In this document: positions 8,147 through 15,377 of the stretch, one piece after another
How the letters are laid out: each line of letters begins with the position of its first letter
Numbering within the stretch: the stretch's first letter is position 1
Origin: T1Sed10-7 sp047921175
GTDB lineage: Bacteria; Actinomycetota; Nitriliruptoria; Nitriliruptorales; Nitriliruptoraceae
Reading direction: 5' to 3'
NCBI GenBank assembly: GCA_047921175.1
Contig: JBLRWQ010000006.1
Coordinates: 1-64,000 of the forward strand
Length of the DNA: 64,000 nt
Notes under the pieces: generated by a model
The model's input: only the letters and a program-made list of their open reading frames with translations
What the model was told of the DNA's origin: nothing
Databases searched by the model: none
Made by a program: the position numbers and the translations under genes

Positions 8147-9030
8147 AGCTCCGCCTCCTGCCGTTGCGAGTACCACAGGTAGGGCACGACGAGCAGCGCC
8201 ACCGACAGCAGCAGCAGGATCCCGATCGCGGCCCCGCGGTTGAAGTTGTTGGCGTCGAAGGTGGTCGTCCACATGTAGATCGCCGGCACGTCCAACGCCA
8301 ACGACCGGCCGCTCAGCGCGATGATCAGGTCGAAGATCTTCAGCGAGATGTGGCCGAGGATGATGACCACCGACAGCACCGCGGGCCTCAGCAGCGGCAG
8401 GATCACGCGCCGGTAGACCTGGAACTCCGAGGCGCCGTCCACCCGTGCCGCCTCGCGCAGCTCGTCGGGGATCGACCGGAGCCCTGCGAGGAACAGCGCC
8501 ATCGCGAACCCGGACATCTGCCACAGCGCCGGGATGCCGACGAAGGCGATCCCCCAGGGAGGTGGGTTCGTATGCCAGGCGCTGACGAGGAAGTCGAGCC
8601 CCACGCTCTCGAACAGCAGGTTCAGCCCGCTGGTCCGGCTCCCGGTCGCCGGGTTCATCAGCCAGCGCCAGGCGACGCCGGTGACGATGAAGGACACGGC
8701 CATCGGGAACAGGAAGATGCTGCGGAACAGGTTCTCGCCGGGGAGCTTGCGGTCCAGCATGATCGCGAGCGCCAACCCGAGGACGATCGCGCCGCCGAGG
8801 AAGACGGCGGAGAAGACCAGGGTGTTGCGGACCCCGATGTGGAACCGGCGGTCGTTGAAGATGAGCTCGACGTAGTTCTCGAGCCCGACGAAGTTGTAGC
8901 TCGGCGTCAGGCCCTGCCAGTCGCTCATCGACACGCGGATCGACCAGGCGATGAAGCCGTAGACGAAGATCGCGATCAGGATGACCGACGGTGCGAGCAT
9001 CGCCGCGGCGACGTACCGATCGCGCTTCAC
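8143..9030 (-). CDS. Carbohydrate ABC transporter permease, CUT1 (MalF-like)
   Basis: This 295-aa six-helix permease has the EAA motif REAARVDGASEFQVYRRVILP (about 209-229, with E and G at the usual positions), typical of the MalF/LacF partner of CUT1 importers. The GTG at 9030 is preceded by GGGGAG. It lies 126 bases downstream of the substrate-binding lipoprotein gene, separated from it by three potential hairpins, and overlaps the next permease gene by GTGA. The substrate is probably an oligosaccharide or sugar derivative; sequence does not say which. Confidence 0.92.
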   Translation of the reverse strand: MKRDRYVAAAMLAPSVILIAIFVYGFIAWSIRVSMSDWQGLTPSYNFVGLENYVELIFNDRRFHIGVRNTLVFSAVFLGGAIVLGLALAIMLDRKLPGENLFRSIFLFPMAVSFIVTGVAWRWLMNPATGSRTSGLNLLFESVGLDFLVSAWHTNPPPWGIAFVGIPALWQMSGFAMALFLAGLRSIPDELREAARVDGASEFQVYRRVILPLLRPAVLSVVIILGHISLKIFDLIIALSGRSLALDVPAIYMWTTTFDANNFNRGAAIGILLLLSVALLVVPYLWYSQRQEAEL

Positions 9031-9066
9031 GGGGCTCCCCTTGCCGTGGGCTACCGGTGTGGGCTC

Positions 9067-9139
9067 GCGGACCCACTCCCGGTCCGCGTCCGACCCACCT
9101 CGAGGTGGGCGGCGGATGGCGACGAGCAGGTCGTCGCCA
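9067..9139 (-). promoter_or_regulatory. Cluster of three intercistronic hairpins between binding-protein and permease genes
   Basis: Three perfect inverted repeats follow one another in the 126-base gap. In transcript order they are TGGCGACGA-gcagg-TCGTCGCCA (9117-9139), the palindrome CCCACCTCGAGGTGGG (9094-9109) and GCGGACC-cactccc-GGTCCGC (9067-9087). There is no T-run, so full termination is unlikely. In other binding-protein importers such hairpins protect the upstream mRNA or partly terminate it, so the binding protein is made in excess over the permeases. That role is inferred here. Confidence 0.55.
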
Positions 9140-9156
9140 CCCGCCGGGTCGTGCGA

Positions 9157-10515
9157 TCAGCAGGGACCGGCCGTGGCGCAGGCGTTGGCCAGCGCCTCCT
9201 GGAAGGCGGCCTCGTCCTGGTCGGTCAGGTACAGCCCCATGGCCGACTCGATCTCCGCCTTGAAGGCGTCGCTCGCGACCGTGCCGTGGGTCAGGCTGCC
9301 GGTCACCGCGTCCGACTCCCAGTCGTCCATGGCGGACAGCAGGTAGTCGTCGTAGAGGCTGCGGTCACCGTCGGTGCGGGCGGGGATCGAGCCCTTGACG
9401 GGGTTGAAGGCGTCCTGCCCCTCGCGGGAGCCGGCGACGGTCAGGAAGGCGATGGAGCCGTCACGGTTCGCGGCATCCTTCGGGAGCACGAAGCTGTCCG
9501 ACAGCCACTGGAAGATGCCGTCGGTGCCCGGCACCGGGGCCCAGCCGTAGCCGTCGTCCGCACCCGGTGTCAGGCCCTGCGCGGTGAAGAACCCGGCGGC
9601 CCAGTCACCCATGATGGTGAAGGCGGCGTCACCGTCGATCACCAGCTGTGCCGCCTGGTCCCACGACAGGGTCGAGGAGTCGGTGTTGGTGTAGTCCAGC
9701 ACGCGTCCGAAGACCTCGATCGCCTCGGTGACCTCCGGGCCGGCCCAGTCGGTCGTCCCGTCCCACAGCCCGTCGTAGGTCTCGAGGTCCATCGTGCCCA
9801 GCAGGACCGTCTCGAACAGGTGCAGCGTCGTCCACTGCTCACCCATGGCGAGCGGGACCACGCCCTGCGCCTCGAGCTCGTCGGCGACGGTGAAGAACTC
9901 GTCCCAGGTCGTGGGCACGTCGACGCCGAAACCCTCGAGCTGCTCGGGCACGTACCACAGCACGTTGGCGCGGTGGATGTTGACCGGCACCGAGTAGATG
10001 TTCCCGTCGTCCGAGATCTGCGGGATGATCGCGTCCGGCAGGACGTCGAGCCAGCCCTCCTGCTCGAACAGGAAGTTCAGCGGTTCGAGCTGGTCCGCGA
10101 CCACGTAGGTCCCGATCAGCTCCTGGCCGGCGTGGCCCTGCCACGACGACGGCGCGTCACCGGCCGCCAGGCGGGACGCCAGCACCGCGCGGGCGTTCGT
10201 GCCCGCTCCACCTGCGACGGCGGCGTTGACGAACTCGTACTGGTCACCGTACTGCTCGTTGAACACCTCGATCAGGGCGTCGAGACCCTCGGCCTCGCCA
10301 CCCGCGGTCCACCAACTGAACACCTCGACGGCGGAGGTGTCCGCGGCCGCGTCGGTGTCGTCGGTGGCGTCCGTGTCGTCCGTGGCGTCGGTGTCGTCGG
10401 TGTCGACATCGGTGTCGCCGGTGCCGACGTCCTCGAGCGTGCTGTCCCCGTCGCCACATGCCGCTGCGATGAGCGACAGGGCGACGAGCGACGCGGCGAG
10501 TCTCGTGAACCTCAT
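9157..10515 (-). CDS. Extracellular sugar-binding lipoprotein, CUT1 (family 1 solute-binding protein)
   Basis: The 452-aa product starts at ATG 10515 with a short signal peptide and lipobox (LIAAACGDG), so it is a secreted lipoprotein. An acidic linker made of repeated TD(A/D)TDD units (about residues 30-55) tethers the binding fold to the membrane. The mature part resembles family 1 sugar-binding proteins: VEVFSWWTAGGEAEGLDALI at the start, DGDAAFTIMGDWAAGFF in the middle, and a C-terminal Cys pair (ANACATAGPC). It heads the importer operon with the permeases at 9030 and 8146. The divergent dehydrogenase and isomerase genes suggest that the imported sugar is oxidised or isomerised. Confidence 0.92.
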   Translation of the reverse strand: MRFTRLAASLVALSLIAAACGDGDSTLEDVGTGDTDVDTDDTDATDDTDATDDTDAAADTSAVEVFSWWTAGGEAEGLDALIEVFNEQYGDQYEFVNAAVAGGAGTNARAVLASRLAAGDAPSSWQGHAGQELIGTYVVADQLEPLNFLFEQEGWLDVLPDAIIPQISDDGNIYSVPVNIHRANVLWYVPEQLEGFGVDVPTTWDEFFTVADELEAQGVVPLAMGEQWTTLHLFETVLLGTMDLETYDGLWDGTTDWAGPEVTEAIEVFGRVLDYTNTDSSTLSWDQAAQLVIDGDAAFTIMGDWAAGFFTAQGLTPGADDGYGWAPVPGTDGIFQWLSDSFVLPKDAANRDGSIAFLTVAGSREGQDAFNPVKGSIPARTDGDRSLYDDYLLSAMDDWESDAVTGSLTHGTVASDAFKAEIESAMGLYLTDQDEAAFQEALANACATAGPC

Positions 10516-10610
10516 GCGCTAGCCCCTCTCCGATCACCGGGAACCCCGGGTCCACGCCGGCGGCATGGGAGGCTCCCGACCTCTACGACCACGGTAGGAA
10601 GTGCCCCGCG

Positions 10611-10682
10611 AACGAGGTGTCAACGTGCGTGCCCGGCTGTGAACGAAACGTCAACATCCACCTCGGCCCGTGACACCTCGTT
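10611..10682. promoter_or_regulatory. Widely spaced 12-bp inverted repeat in divergent sugar promoter region (candidate operator pair)
   Basis: AACGAGGTGTCA at 10611-10622 is the exact reverse complement of TGACACCTCGTT at 10671-10682. The centres are 60 bp apart, about six helical turns. The pair lies between the minus-strand importer operon (start 10515) and the plus-strand dehydrogenase/isomerase operon (start 10730). TTGACA on the minus strand (10623-10618) overlaps the left arm and could be a -35 element. Between the arms, TCAACGT and TCAACAT form a partial direct repeat. The arrangement suits two operators bound cooperatively by one regulator controlling both operons; the regulator is not identified. 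Confidence 0.5.
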
Positions 10683-10729
10683 GCCTGGGCTGGGACCATG
10701 GGCCGGACCAGCACCGTGAGGAGGTCGTC

Positions 10730-11710
10730 GTGGGTCGAGGTTGGGGCATCATCGGGTCGGGGAAGATCGCGGCCAGCTTCGCGGCCGCCATCGTGGCCGA
10801 AGGCGACCGGGTCGTCGCGGTCGCCTCGTCGAGCCAGGAGCGTGCGGACCGCTTCGCGGCCGCGCACCGCATCCCGGGCGCCTACCAGGGTCGCGACGCG
10901 CTGCTCGCCGACGCGGACGTCGAGGTGGTCTACGTCGCCACGACCAACGAGCGCCACCACCTCGACGCCCTCGCGGCGATCGCCGCAGGCCGGCCGGTGG
11001 TGGTCGAGAAGCCGCTGGCCGTCACCCCCGCGCTGGCCCGGGAGGTGGTCGCGGCCGCCCGGGCCGCCGGTGTGTTCATCACGGAGGCGATGTGGATGCG
11101 GGTGCAGCCGGGGTTCCTGGAGCTCCAGCGTCGCCTCGCGCGTGGCGACGTCGGCACCCCGTTGACCGTGCAGGCCGACTTCGGCATCGTCGGTGATCCG
11201 GACCCGACCCGACGCCTGTTCTCGGCGGAGCTCGGTGGCGGCGCGTTGCTGGACGTCGGCATCTACCCCGCGACGCTCGCCGTGGCCGTGCTCGGACCTG
11301 CCACCTCGGTGCGGGCGACGGGGGTGCTGGCCGCCACGGGCGTGGACGCCCAGGCTGTGGTCGCGATGACGCATGGGGGCTCGGCGGTGTCGGCCTGGAC
11401 GTGCTCCCTGGTGGCCGAGACCGGCATCGAGGCCACGGTCGGCGGCGACGAGGCGTTGCTCAGGATCGCGAGCCCCTTCCACCACCCGCCGCAGCTCGAG
11501 CTGCGGGTGCGGGAGCGGCTGGTGGAGACCGTGCCGCTCCCCGGCCATGAGCTGGGCCTGCAGCACGAGGTCCACGAGGTGCAGCACTGCCTCGATGCCG
11601 GTGTGCTCGAGAGCGACCGCATCCCCTTGGAGGCGTCGCTGGAGATCCTGGACCTGCTGGCCGAGGTGCGTGCGCAGCTGCCCGACGGCACGCCGCCGCC
11701 GCCGTCGTGA
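10730..11710 (+). CDS. Gfo/Idh/MocA-family NAD(P)-dependent sugar dehydrogenase
   Basis: The GTG at 10730 follows GAGGAGG at ideal spacing. The 326-aa product has an N-terminal Rossmann fold (WGIIGSGKIAASFA, residues 4-17), the family signature EKPLAVTPA with the conserved Lys, and a C-terminal alpha/beta domain containing LLDVGIYP. Such enzymes oxidise or reduce a sugar, inositol or related polyol. It overlaps the sugar isomerase gene by GTGA and is divergent from a sugar importer, so both probably act on the imported compound. Within the family it resembles the glucose-fructose oxidoreductase / dihydrodiol dehydrogenase type, but the substrate is unknown. Confidence 0.9.
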   Translation: MGRGWGIIGSGKIAASFAAAIVAEGDRVVAVASSSQERADRFAAAHRIPGAYQGRDALLADADVEVVYVATTNERHHLDALAAIAAGRPVVVEKPLAVTPALAREVVAAARAAGVFITEAMWMRVQPGFLELQRRLARGDVGTPLTVQADFGIVGDPDPTRRLFSAELGGGALLDVGIYPATLAVAVLGPATSVRATGVLAATGVDAQAVVAMTHGGSAVSAWTCSLVAETGIEATVGGDEALLRIASPFHHPPQLELRVRERLVETVPLPGHELGLQHEVHEVQHCLDAGVLESDRIPLEASLEILDLLAEVRAQLPDGTPPPPS

Positions 11711-12936
11711 GCGGCAGCTGGCGGGACCTGCCGAGCCACCGCGGGTGGCTGGACGCCGAGCTCGAGCGGCTGCTGCGGTTCGCTCCCGACCCGTCGCATC
11801 CGCTCGGTGGGTACGCGATGCTGGACGGGCAGGGCCGGGCCGAGGTGGCCGCCCCGGTGCACACCTGGATCACCGCCCGCATGACGCACGTCCATGCGCT
11901 GGCCCACCTGCGCGGCCGGCCCGGCTCGACGCGCTGGGTCGACCACGGGGTCGCCGCGCTCACCGGCCTGCTGTGGGACGACGAGCATGGCGGGTGGTTC
12001 GCCTCGGTCGCCGCCGACGGCACCCCGGACGGCACCAAGGACGCCTACCAGCACGCCTTCGTGGTCCTCGCTGCCTCGAGCGCCACCGCGGCCGGTCGGC
12101 CCGGGGCGGCGGCGCTGCTCGACACGGCGCTCGACGTGGTCGCTGCCCGGTTCCTCGACGACACCGCGGGCCGCCTGGTCGAGTCCTACGACCGGGCGTG
12201 GACCCGCTGCGAGGCCTACCGCGGGGCGAACAGCAACATGCACGCGGTCGAGGCCCTGCTGGCCGCCGGTGACGTGACCGGGGATGAGCGTTGGCACGCC
12301 TGGGCCCGGCGTATCGCGACCGCGCTGATCGACGAGGTCGCCCGGGCCCACGGCTGGCGGGTGGTGGAGCACTTCGACGCGGACTGGACGCCGCTGCCCG
12401 AGCACCACCGGGACCAGCCGGACCACCCGTTCCGGCCCTACGGGGTCACGCCCGGCCACCAGCTCGAGTGGGCTCGGCTCCTGCTCCACCTCGAGGCCGG
12501 CTGGGCGGACGCGCCCGGCTGGTTGCTCCCGGCCGCCCGCGCGCTGTTCGCCGCGGCCGTCGACCGCGGGTGGGCCGCCGATGGCAGCCCCGGCCTGGTC
12601 TACACGCTCGGGTGGCGGGACGAGCCCGTCGTCACCCACCGGATGCACTGGGTCGTGGCCGAGGGGATCGCCGCGGCCGCAGCGCTGCACGAGCGCACCG
12701 GTGACGAGGCCTACGAGGACTGGTACCGGCGGCTGTGGGACCACGCCGCCGAGGTCTTCCTCGACCGCGAGGCGGGCAGCTGGCACCACGAGCTCGACGC
12801 GCAGCTGCGCCCGGTGTCGGGGGCGGGGACGTGGACCGGCAAGCCCGACCTCTACCACGCCGTCCAGGCCACGCTGCTGCCGCAGCTCCGGCTCGCCCCG
12901 AGCCTGGCGAGCCAGCTGGCCGTGGCGGCCGGCTGA
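11707..12936 (+). CDS. AGE-family sugar isomerase/epimerase (mannose or sulfoquinovose isomerase-like)
   Basis: The 409-aa product starts at GTG 11707, overlapping the preceding stop. It has the (alpha/alpha)6-barrel pattern of N-acylglucosamine 2-epimerase relatives, with His-bearing motifs in order: DAYQHAFVVLA, RGANSNMHAVEALLA, GVTPGHQLEWARLLLHLE and KPDLYHAVQATLLPQL. These match best the aldose-ketose isomerase branch (YihS, bacterial mannose isomerase), where the histidines act in acid-base catalysis. It probably interconverts an imported aldose (mannose, glucose or a derivative) with its ketose, in a pathway with the upstream dehydrogenase. A sulfosugar substrate is possible, but nothing else here supports it. 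Confidence 0.87.
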   Translation: MSGSWRDLPSHRGWLDAELERLLRFAPDPSHPLGGYAMLDGQGRAEVAAPVHTWITARMTHVHALAHLRGRPGSTRWVDHGVAALTGLLWDDEHGGWFASVAADGTPDGTKDAYQHAFVVLAASSATAAGRPGAAALLDTALDVVAARFLDDTAGRLVESYDRAWTRCEAYRGANSNMHAVEALLAAGDVTGDERWHAWARRIATALIDEVARAHGWRVVEHFDADWTPLPEHHRDQPDHPFRPYGVTPGHQLEWARLLLHLEAGWADAPGWLLPAARALFAAAVDRGWAADGSPGLVYTLGWRDEPVVTHRMHWVVAEGIAAAAALHERTGDEAYEDWYRRLWDHAAEVFLDREAGSWHHELDAQLRPVSGAGTWTGKPDLYHAVQATLLPQLRLAPSLASQLAVAAG

Positions 12937-13017
12937 GGGCGCCGGCCGGCGTCGTTCCGGTCGGTGTCGGACGGGCAGGGGAGCCCGGTAGCGCTGACGC
13001 TCGAGCAGCGGTTCCCC

Positions 13018-13758
13018 TCAGCAGCGGTGCACGACCCAGACGTTGGGTTCGACGTAGACCGCGTGGTCCTGGTCGACGTCGACGTGGACCGGGACGAGCG
13101 CACCGGGCACGTGGGCGGGCCCGGGCCCCTCGAGCGGCAGCCCCGTCCACGCTCGCCAGGCGGCCAGGGGGGCGCCGATCGTCATCGACGCCGGGCAGAC
13201 TCCCTGCACCTCGCCGCCGGCGCGGACGTGCGTGCGCAGCCACGGGTCGGCGGGCAGGCCGTCAGCGCGCGTGCGTGCCGCGTAGGTGGCCATCGGCGTG
13301 TCGGGCTCGTCCGCCTTGCGGCTGGGCCTCACGGGTGCGATGAGCGCCTGCAGGCCGCGTTGCTGCGCGGAGTCGCGCAGCACCTCGATCAGTCGGGTCG
13401 CCAGCCCGGTACCCCGGTGGGACGGCGCGATGGTGATCTCCAGGGCGCTGAGGTGGGTCGCCGCCCGCCCCGCGAGCCGGTCCAGCCAGCCGTAGCGCAC
13501 CACCGCGTCCCAGCCGCCGGCGGGCAGCGTCTCGCGGTCGTGGGCGGGCCCGAGCGCGACGGGCACGGCGAAGGCCCGGGCGACGGTGGTCGGCCCGTCG
13601 GTCACGACCCAGGCGGTGTCCGCGACCGACGGGAGGTCACTGAAGTACAGGTCCGCGACCGGATCCTCCAGCATGAACCGCGGCCACAGTCGGGTCAGGT
13701 CCCAGCAGGCGTCCTCCAGGTCCGGCCGCTCGGCCAGCGTTGCCACCTGGACGGTCAC
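13018..13758 (-). CDS. GNAT-family N-acetyltransferase
   Basis: The 246-aa protein starts at GTG 13758, preceded by GAGGTGGGGTC. The acetyl-CoA binding motif A is visible as ALEITIAPSHRGTGLATRLI (about residues 98-117), with the R-G-x-G-x-A pyrophosphate loop. N-terminal residues 8-60 and the C-terminal third are not typical of small GNATs. The MTIGAPLAAWRAWTGLPLEG segment and a C-terminal hydrophobic strand ending in Cys suggest a distinct subfamily. The acceptor substrate is unknown. Its start lies in one copy of a 26-bp tandem duplication whose other copy holds the stop of the upstream hydrolase gene. Confidence 0.8.
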   Translation of the reverse strand: MTVQVATLAERPDLEDACWDLTRLWPRFMLEDPVADLYFSDLPSVADTAWVVTDGPTTVARAFAVPVALGPAHDRETLPAGGWDAVVRYGWLDRLAGRAATHLSALEITIAPSHRGTGLATRLIEVLRDSAQQRGLQALIAPVRPSRKADEPDTPMATYAARTRADGLPADPWLRTHVRAGGEVQGVCPASMTIGAPLAAWRAWTGLPLEGPGPAHVPGALVPVHVDVDQDHAVYVEPNVWVVHRC

Positions 13759-13804
13759 GACCCCACCTCGGCGCCGGCGGTCACGACCCCACCTCGGCGC
13801 CGGC
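13753..13804. repeat. 26-bp perfect tandem duplication over a stop/start junction
   Basis: The 26 bases at 13753-13778 are repeated exactly at 13779-13804. Copy 2 contains the last codons and TGA (13783-13781) of the minus-strand hydrolase gene; copy 1 contains the ribosome site and GTG (13758) of the acetyltransferase gene. Each copy contains GTGA, the usual overlap in this genome. Before duplication the two genes would have overlapped by 4 bases. The GTG left in copy 2 now opens a 9-codon frame ending at a TGA that overlaps the true acetyltransferase start. Confidence 0.9.
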
Positions 13805-14704
13805 GGCCGCAGGCAGCTGCCGCAGCACGTGCGCACGGAGCTGGTCCCCGGCCAGCGCCGCACCGACGTGCCCGGTCTCCAGCCAGGTGATGGGCCAGCC
13901 CGTGTAGTCGTCCCGCTGGTCCTCGGCGCGGGCGAAGCGGTCGTAGCGGGCCAGCAGCGGGGCGACCGGCGCGTCGGCGGCCCGGAAGTCGTCCGCGAAG
14001 TCCAGCCGCTCCCGCACCCGATCGGCGTCGACGTGGGCCCGCCGAGACGTCATGTGCCGGTAGCTCGAGTCGAGCAGCTGGCTGGCGAGGTGGGCGCCGG
14101 CGAGCATCGGCACGTACCGGTCCGCACCGCCGTCGTACGCACGGTGCAGGTTCGTCACCCAGCCGCCGAGGGAGAACCCGGTCAGCACCGTCGTCCGCCC
14201 GTGGTCGCCGCTGTAGTGGTCGATCACGGCCCGTGCACCCGCCACCGAGGCGGCCAGGATCGCCATCCAGCGCGCCAGGTCCCCGGCCGCCCGGGTGTAC
14301 TCCTTGAGCGGCCCGTCGTGGTAGGCCGCGCGCAGCAGCACGACCGTGGCCGGCGGCGGGGTGTCGTCGCTGAGCAGCGCGCGGTTGAGGAAGTTCTTGG
14401 CGCGTCGGCCCTCCAGGGCGAAGGGCTGCTCGTTGTTGCCGTGGTGGGTCACCAGGACCGGTGCGCCCGGGCCGGCGTCGTGGGCCAGCAGCACCCCGAC
14501 CCGCAGCGGCCCGGCAAGCGTCGCGACCTCGACGTCGAGGGGGGTGCCGAGGTGGAGCGGGGGGAGGACGGGCGTGGCGATCGCGAGCTGCTCACGCCAG
14601 GTCGGCCCGTCGGTGCCGTCCCGGAAGAAGCGGATGCGCTCACCGGCGAGCACGCCGGGGAGCACCGCCATGCGGTCGAGCAGGGTCTGGGAACGTGCGC
14701 CCAT
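13781..14704 (-). CDS. Alpha/beta-hydrolase-fold protein
   Basis: The ATG at 14704 has GGAGG eight bases upstream; a longer in-frame start at 14905 would run through the neighbouring gene and is rejected. The 307-aa product carries the nucleophile elbow GFSLGG (near residue 175), an HHGNNEQPF segment after the third strand that could form an oxyanion site, a candidate acid around DYTGWP, and a C-terminal ETGHVGAAL with the likely catalytic His. It resembles esterases or peptidases acting on small substrates; cofactor-free hydrolysis is the expected chemistry. It lies downstream of a DUF4287-like gene and upstream of the acetyltransferase. The substrate is unknown. Confidence 0.82.
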   Translation of the reverse strand: MGARSQTLLDRMAVLPGVLAGERIRFFRDGTDGPTWREQLAIATPVLPPLHLGTPLDVEVATLAGPLRVGVLLAHDAGPGAPVLVTHHGNNEQPFALEGRRAKNFLNRALLSDDTPPPATVVLLRAAYHDGPLKEYTRAAGDLARWMAILAASVAGARAVIDHYSGDHGRTTVLTGFSLGGWVTNLHRAYDGGADRYVPMLAGAHLASQLLDSSYRHMTSRRAHVDADRVRERLDFADDFRAADAPVAPLLARYDRFARAEDQRDDYTGWPITWLETGHVGAALAGDQLRAHVLRQLPAAAGAEVGS

Positions 14705-15377
14705 CGTGTGGTCCTCCGTTCGTGGGGACCGATGTCGGCTGGTCGTGATCGATCGGTCGTCGGTCCCGTCGGAGCTCATCTTGGCTGCGCGAGGTGCGTC
14801 CGGCCTCGGCTCGGAGGTGGAACCCGCTGTCCTCCCCGAGGTGGAGGTACGAGGTGCGCCGGCCGGCGACGTCGACCCCGATGACGGCGGCCGCCAGCCA
14901 GGCACCCCAGAACGCCTCCCAGCGGGTCACGGCGTCGGGGGAGGGCAGCTTCTGGTGCTGGACCGCGATCGTCACGCGGCCGCCTGTCTTGGGCGCCATG
15001 GCGATCTCCACGACCCCCTCGTCCAACGCGAGCCGGACGTTCTTCGACGTCGGCCGGGACCGGAGCGTGGTCGGCCGGCCGGAGAACAACACGGCCCGCT
15101 GCTCGTCGTCGAGCAGGCGGGCCCTGAGCGCCTCGGCGTCCACGGTCACGGTGGCGGACCGTCCGGCGGTGAAGGTGCCGTCGGCCAGCTGGTTGGGCAG
15201 TCGACGCCCGCTGATCCGTTCCCAGCCGACGGTGACCTGCTGGGCCCACCAGCCGTCGACACCGTGGGTCTGCTCGACCCAGCGGGCGACCGCCGTGTGC
15301 CCCTCCACGTGGCCCGGCCAGGCGTCGATCAGCTCCCGCCACTCGTCCCAGCCCCGGCCGGTCCGCTCCCGGACCAC
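14640..15377 (-). CDS. DUF4287/SRPBCC-like protein
   Basis: The first plausible start is GTG 15377, because an in-frame TAG lies about 20 codons further upstream. Residues 5-55 contain TGRGWDEWRELID and HGVDGWWAQQVTVGWE, the typical DUF4287 signature (a helical module often found with SRPBCC/AHSA1 domains). Residues 65-185 resemble an SRPBCC fold (TAGRSATVTVDAEALRARLL, VTIAVQHQKLPSPDAV). The last 55 residues are Arg/Asp/Pro-rich and unlike the rest. They overlap the next gene's start by 65 bases, so a recent frameshift or loss of the original stop near 14790 is possible. Function is unknown; SRPBCC folds bind hydrophobic ligands. Confidence 0.75.
   Translation of the reverse strand: MVRERTGRGWDEWRELIDAWPGHVEGHTAVARWVEQTHGVDGWWAQQVTVGWERISGRRLPNQLADGTFTAGRSATVTVDAEALRARLLDDEQRAVLFSGRPTTLRSRPTSKNVRLALDEGVVEIAMAPKTGGRVTIAVQHQKLPSPDAVTRWEAFWGAWLAAAVIGVDVAGRRTSYLHLGEDSGFHLRAEAGRTSRSQDELRRDRRPIDHDQPTSVPTNGGPHDGRTFPDPARPHGGAPRRARR

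Noticed and set aside
13018..14704. Toxin-antitoxin interpretation of the acetyltransferase/hydrolase pair
   Set aside because: The GNAT is 246 aa, without the short length or the adjacent RHH/HTH antitoxin expected of GNAT toxins.
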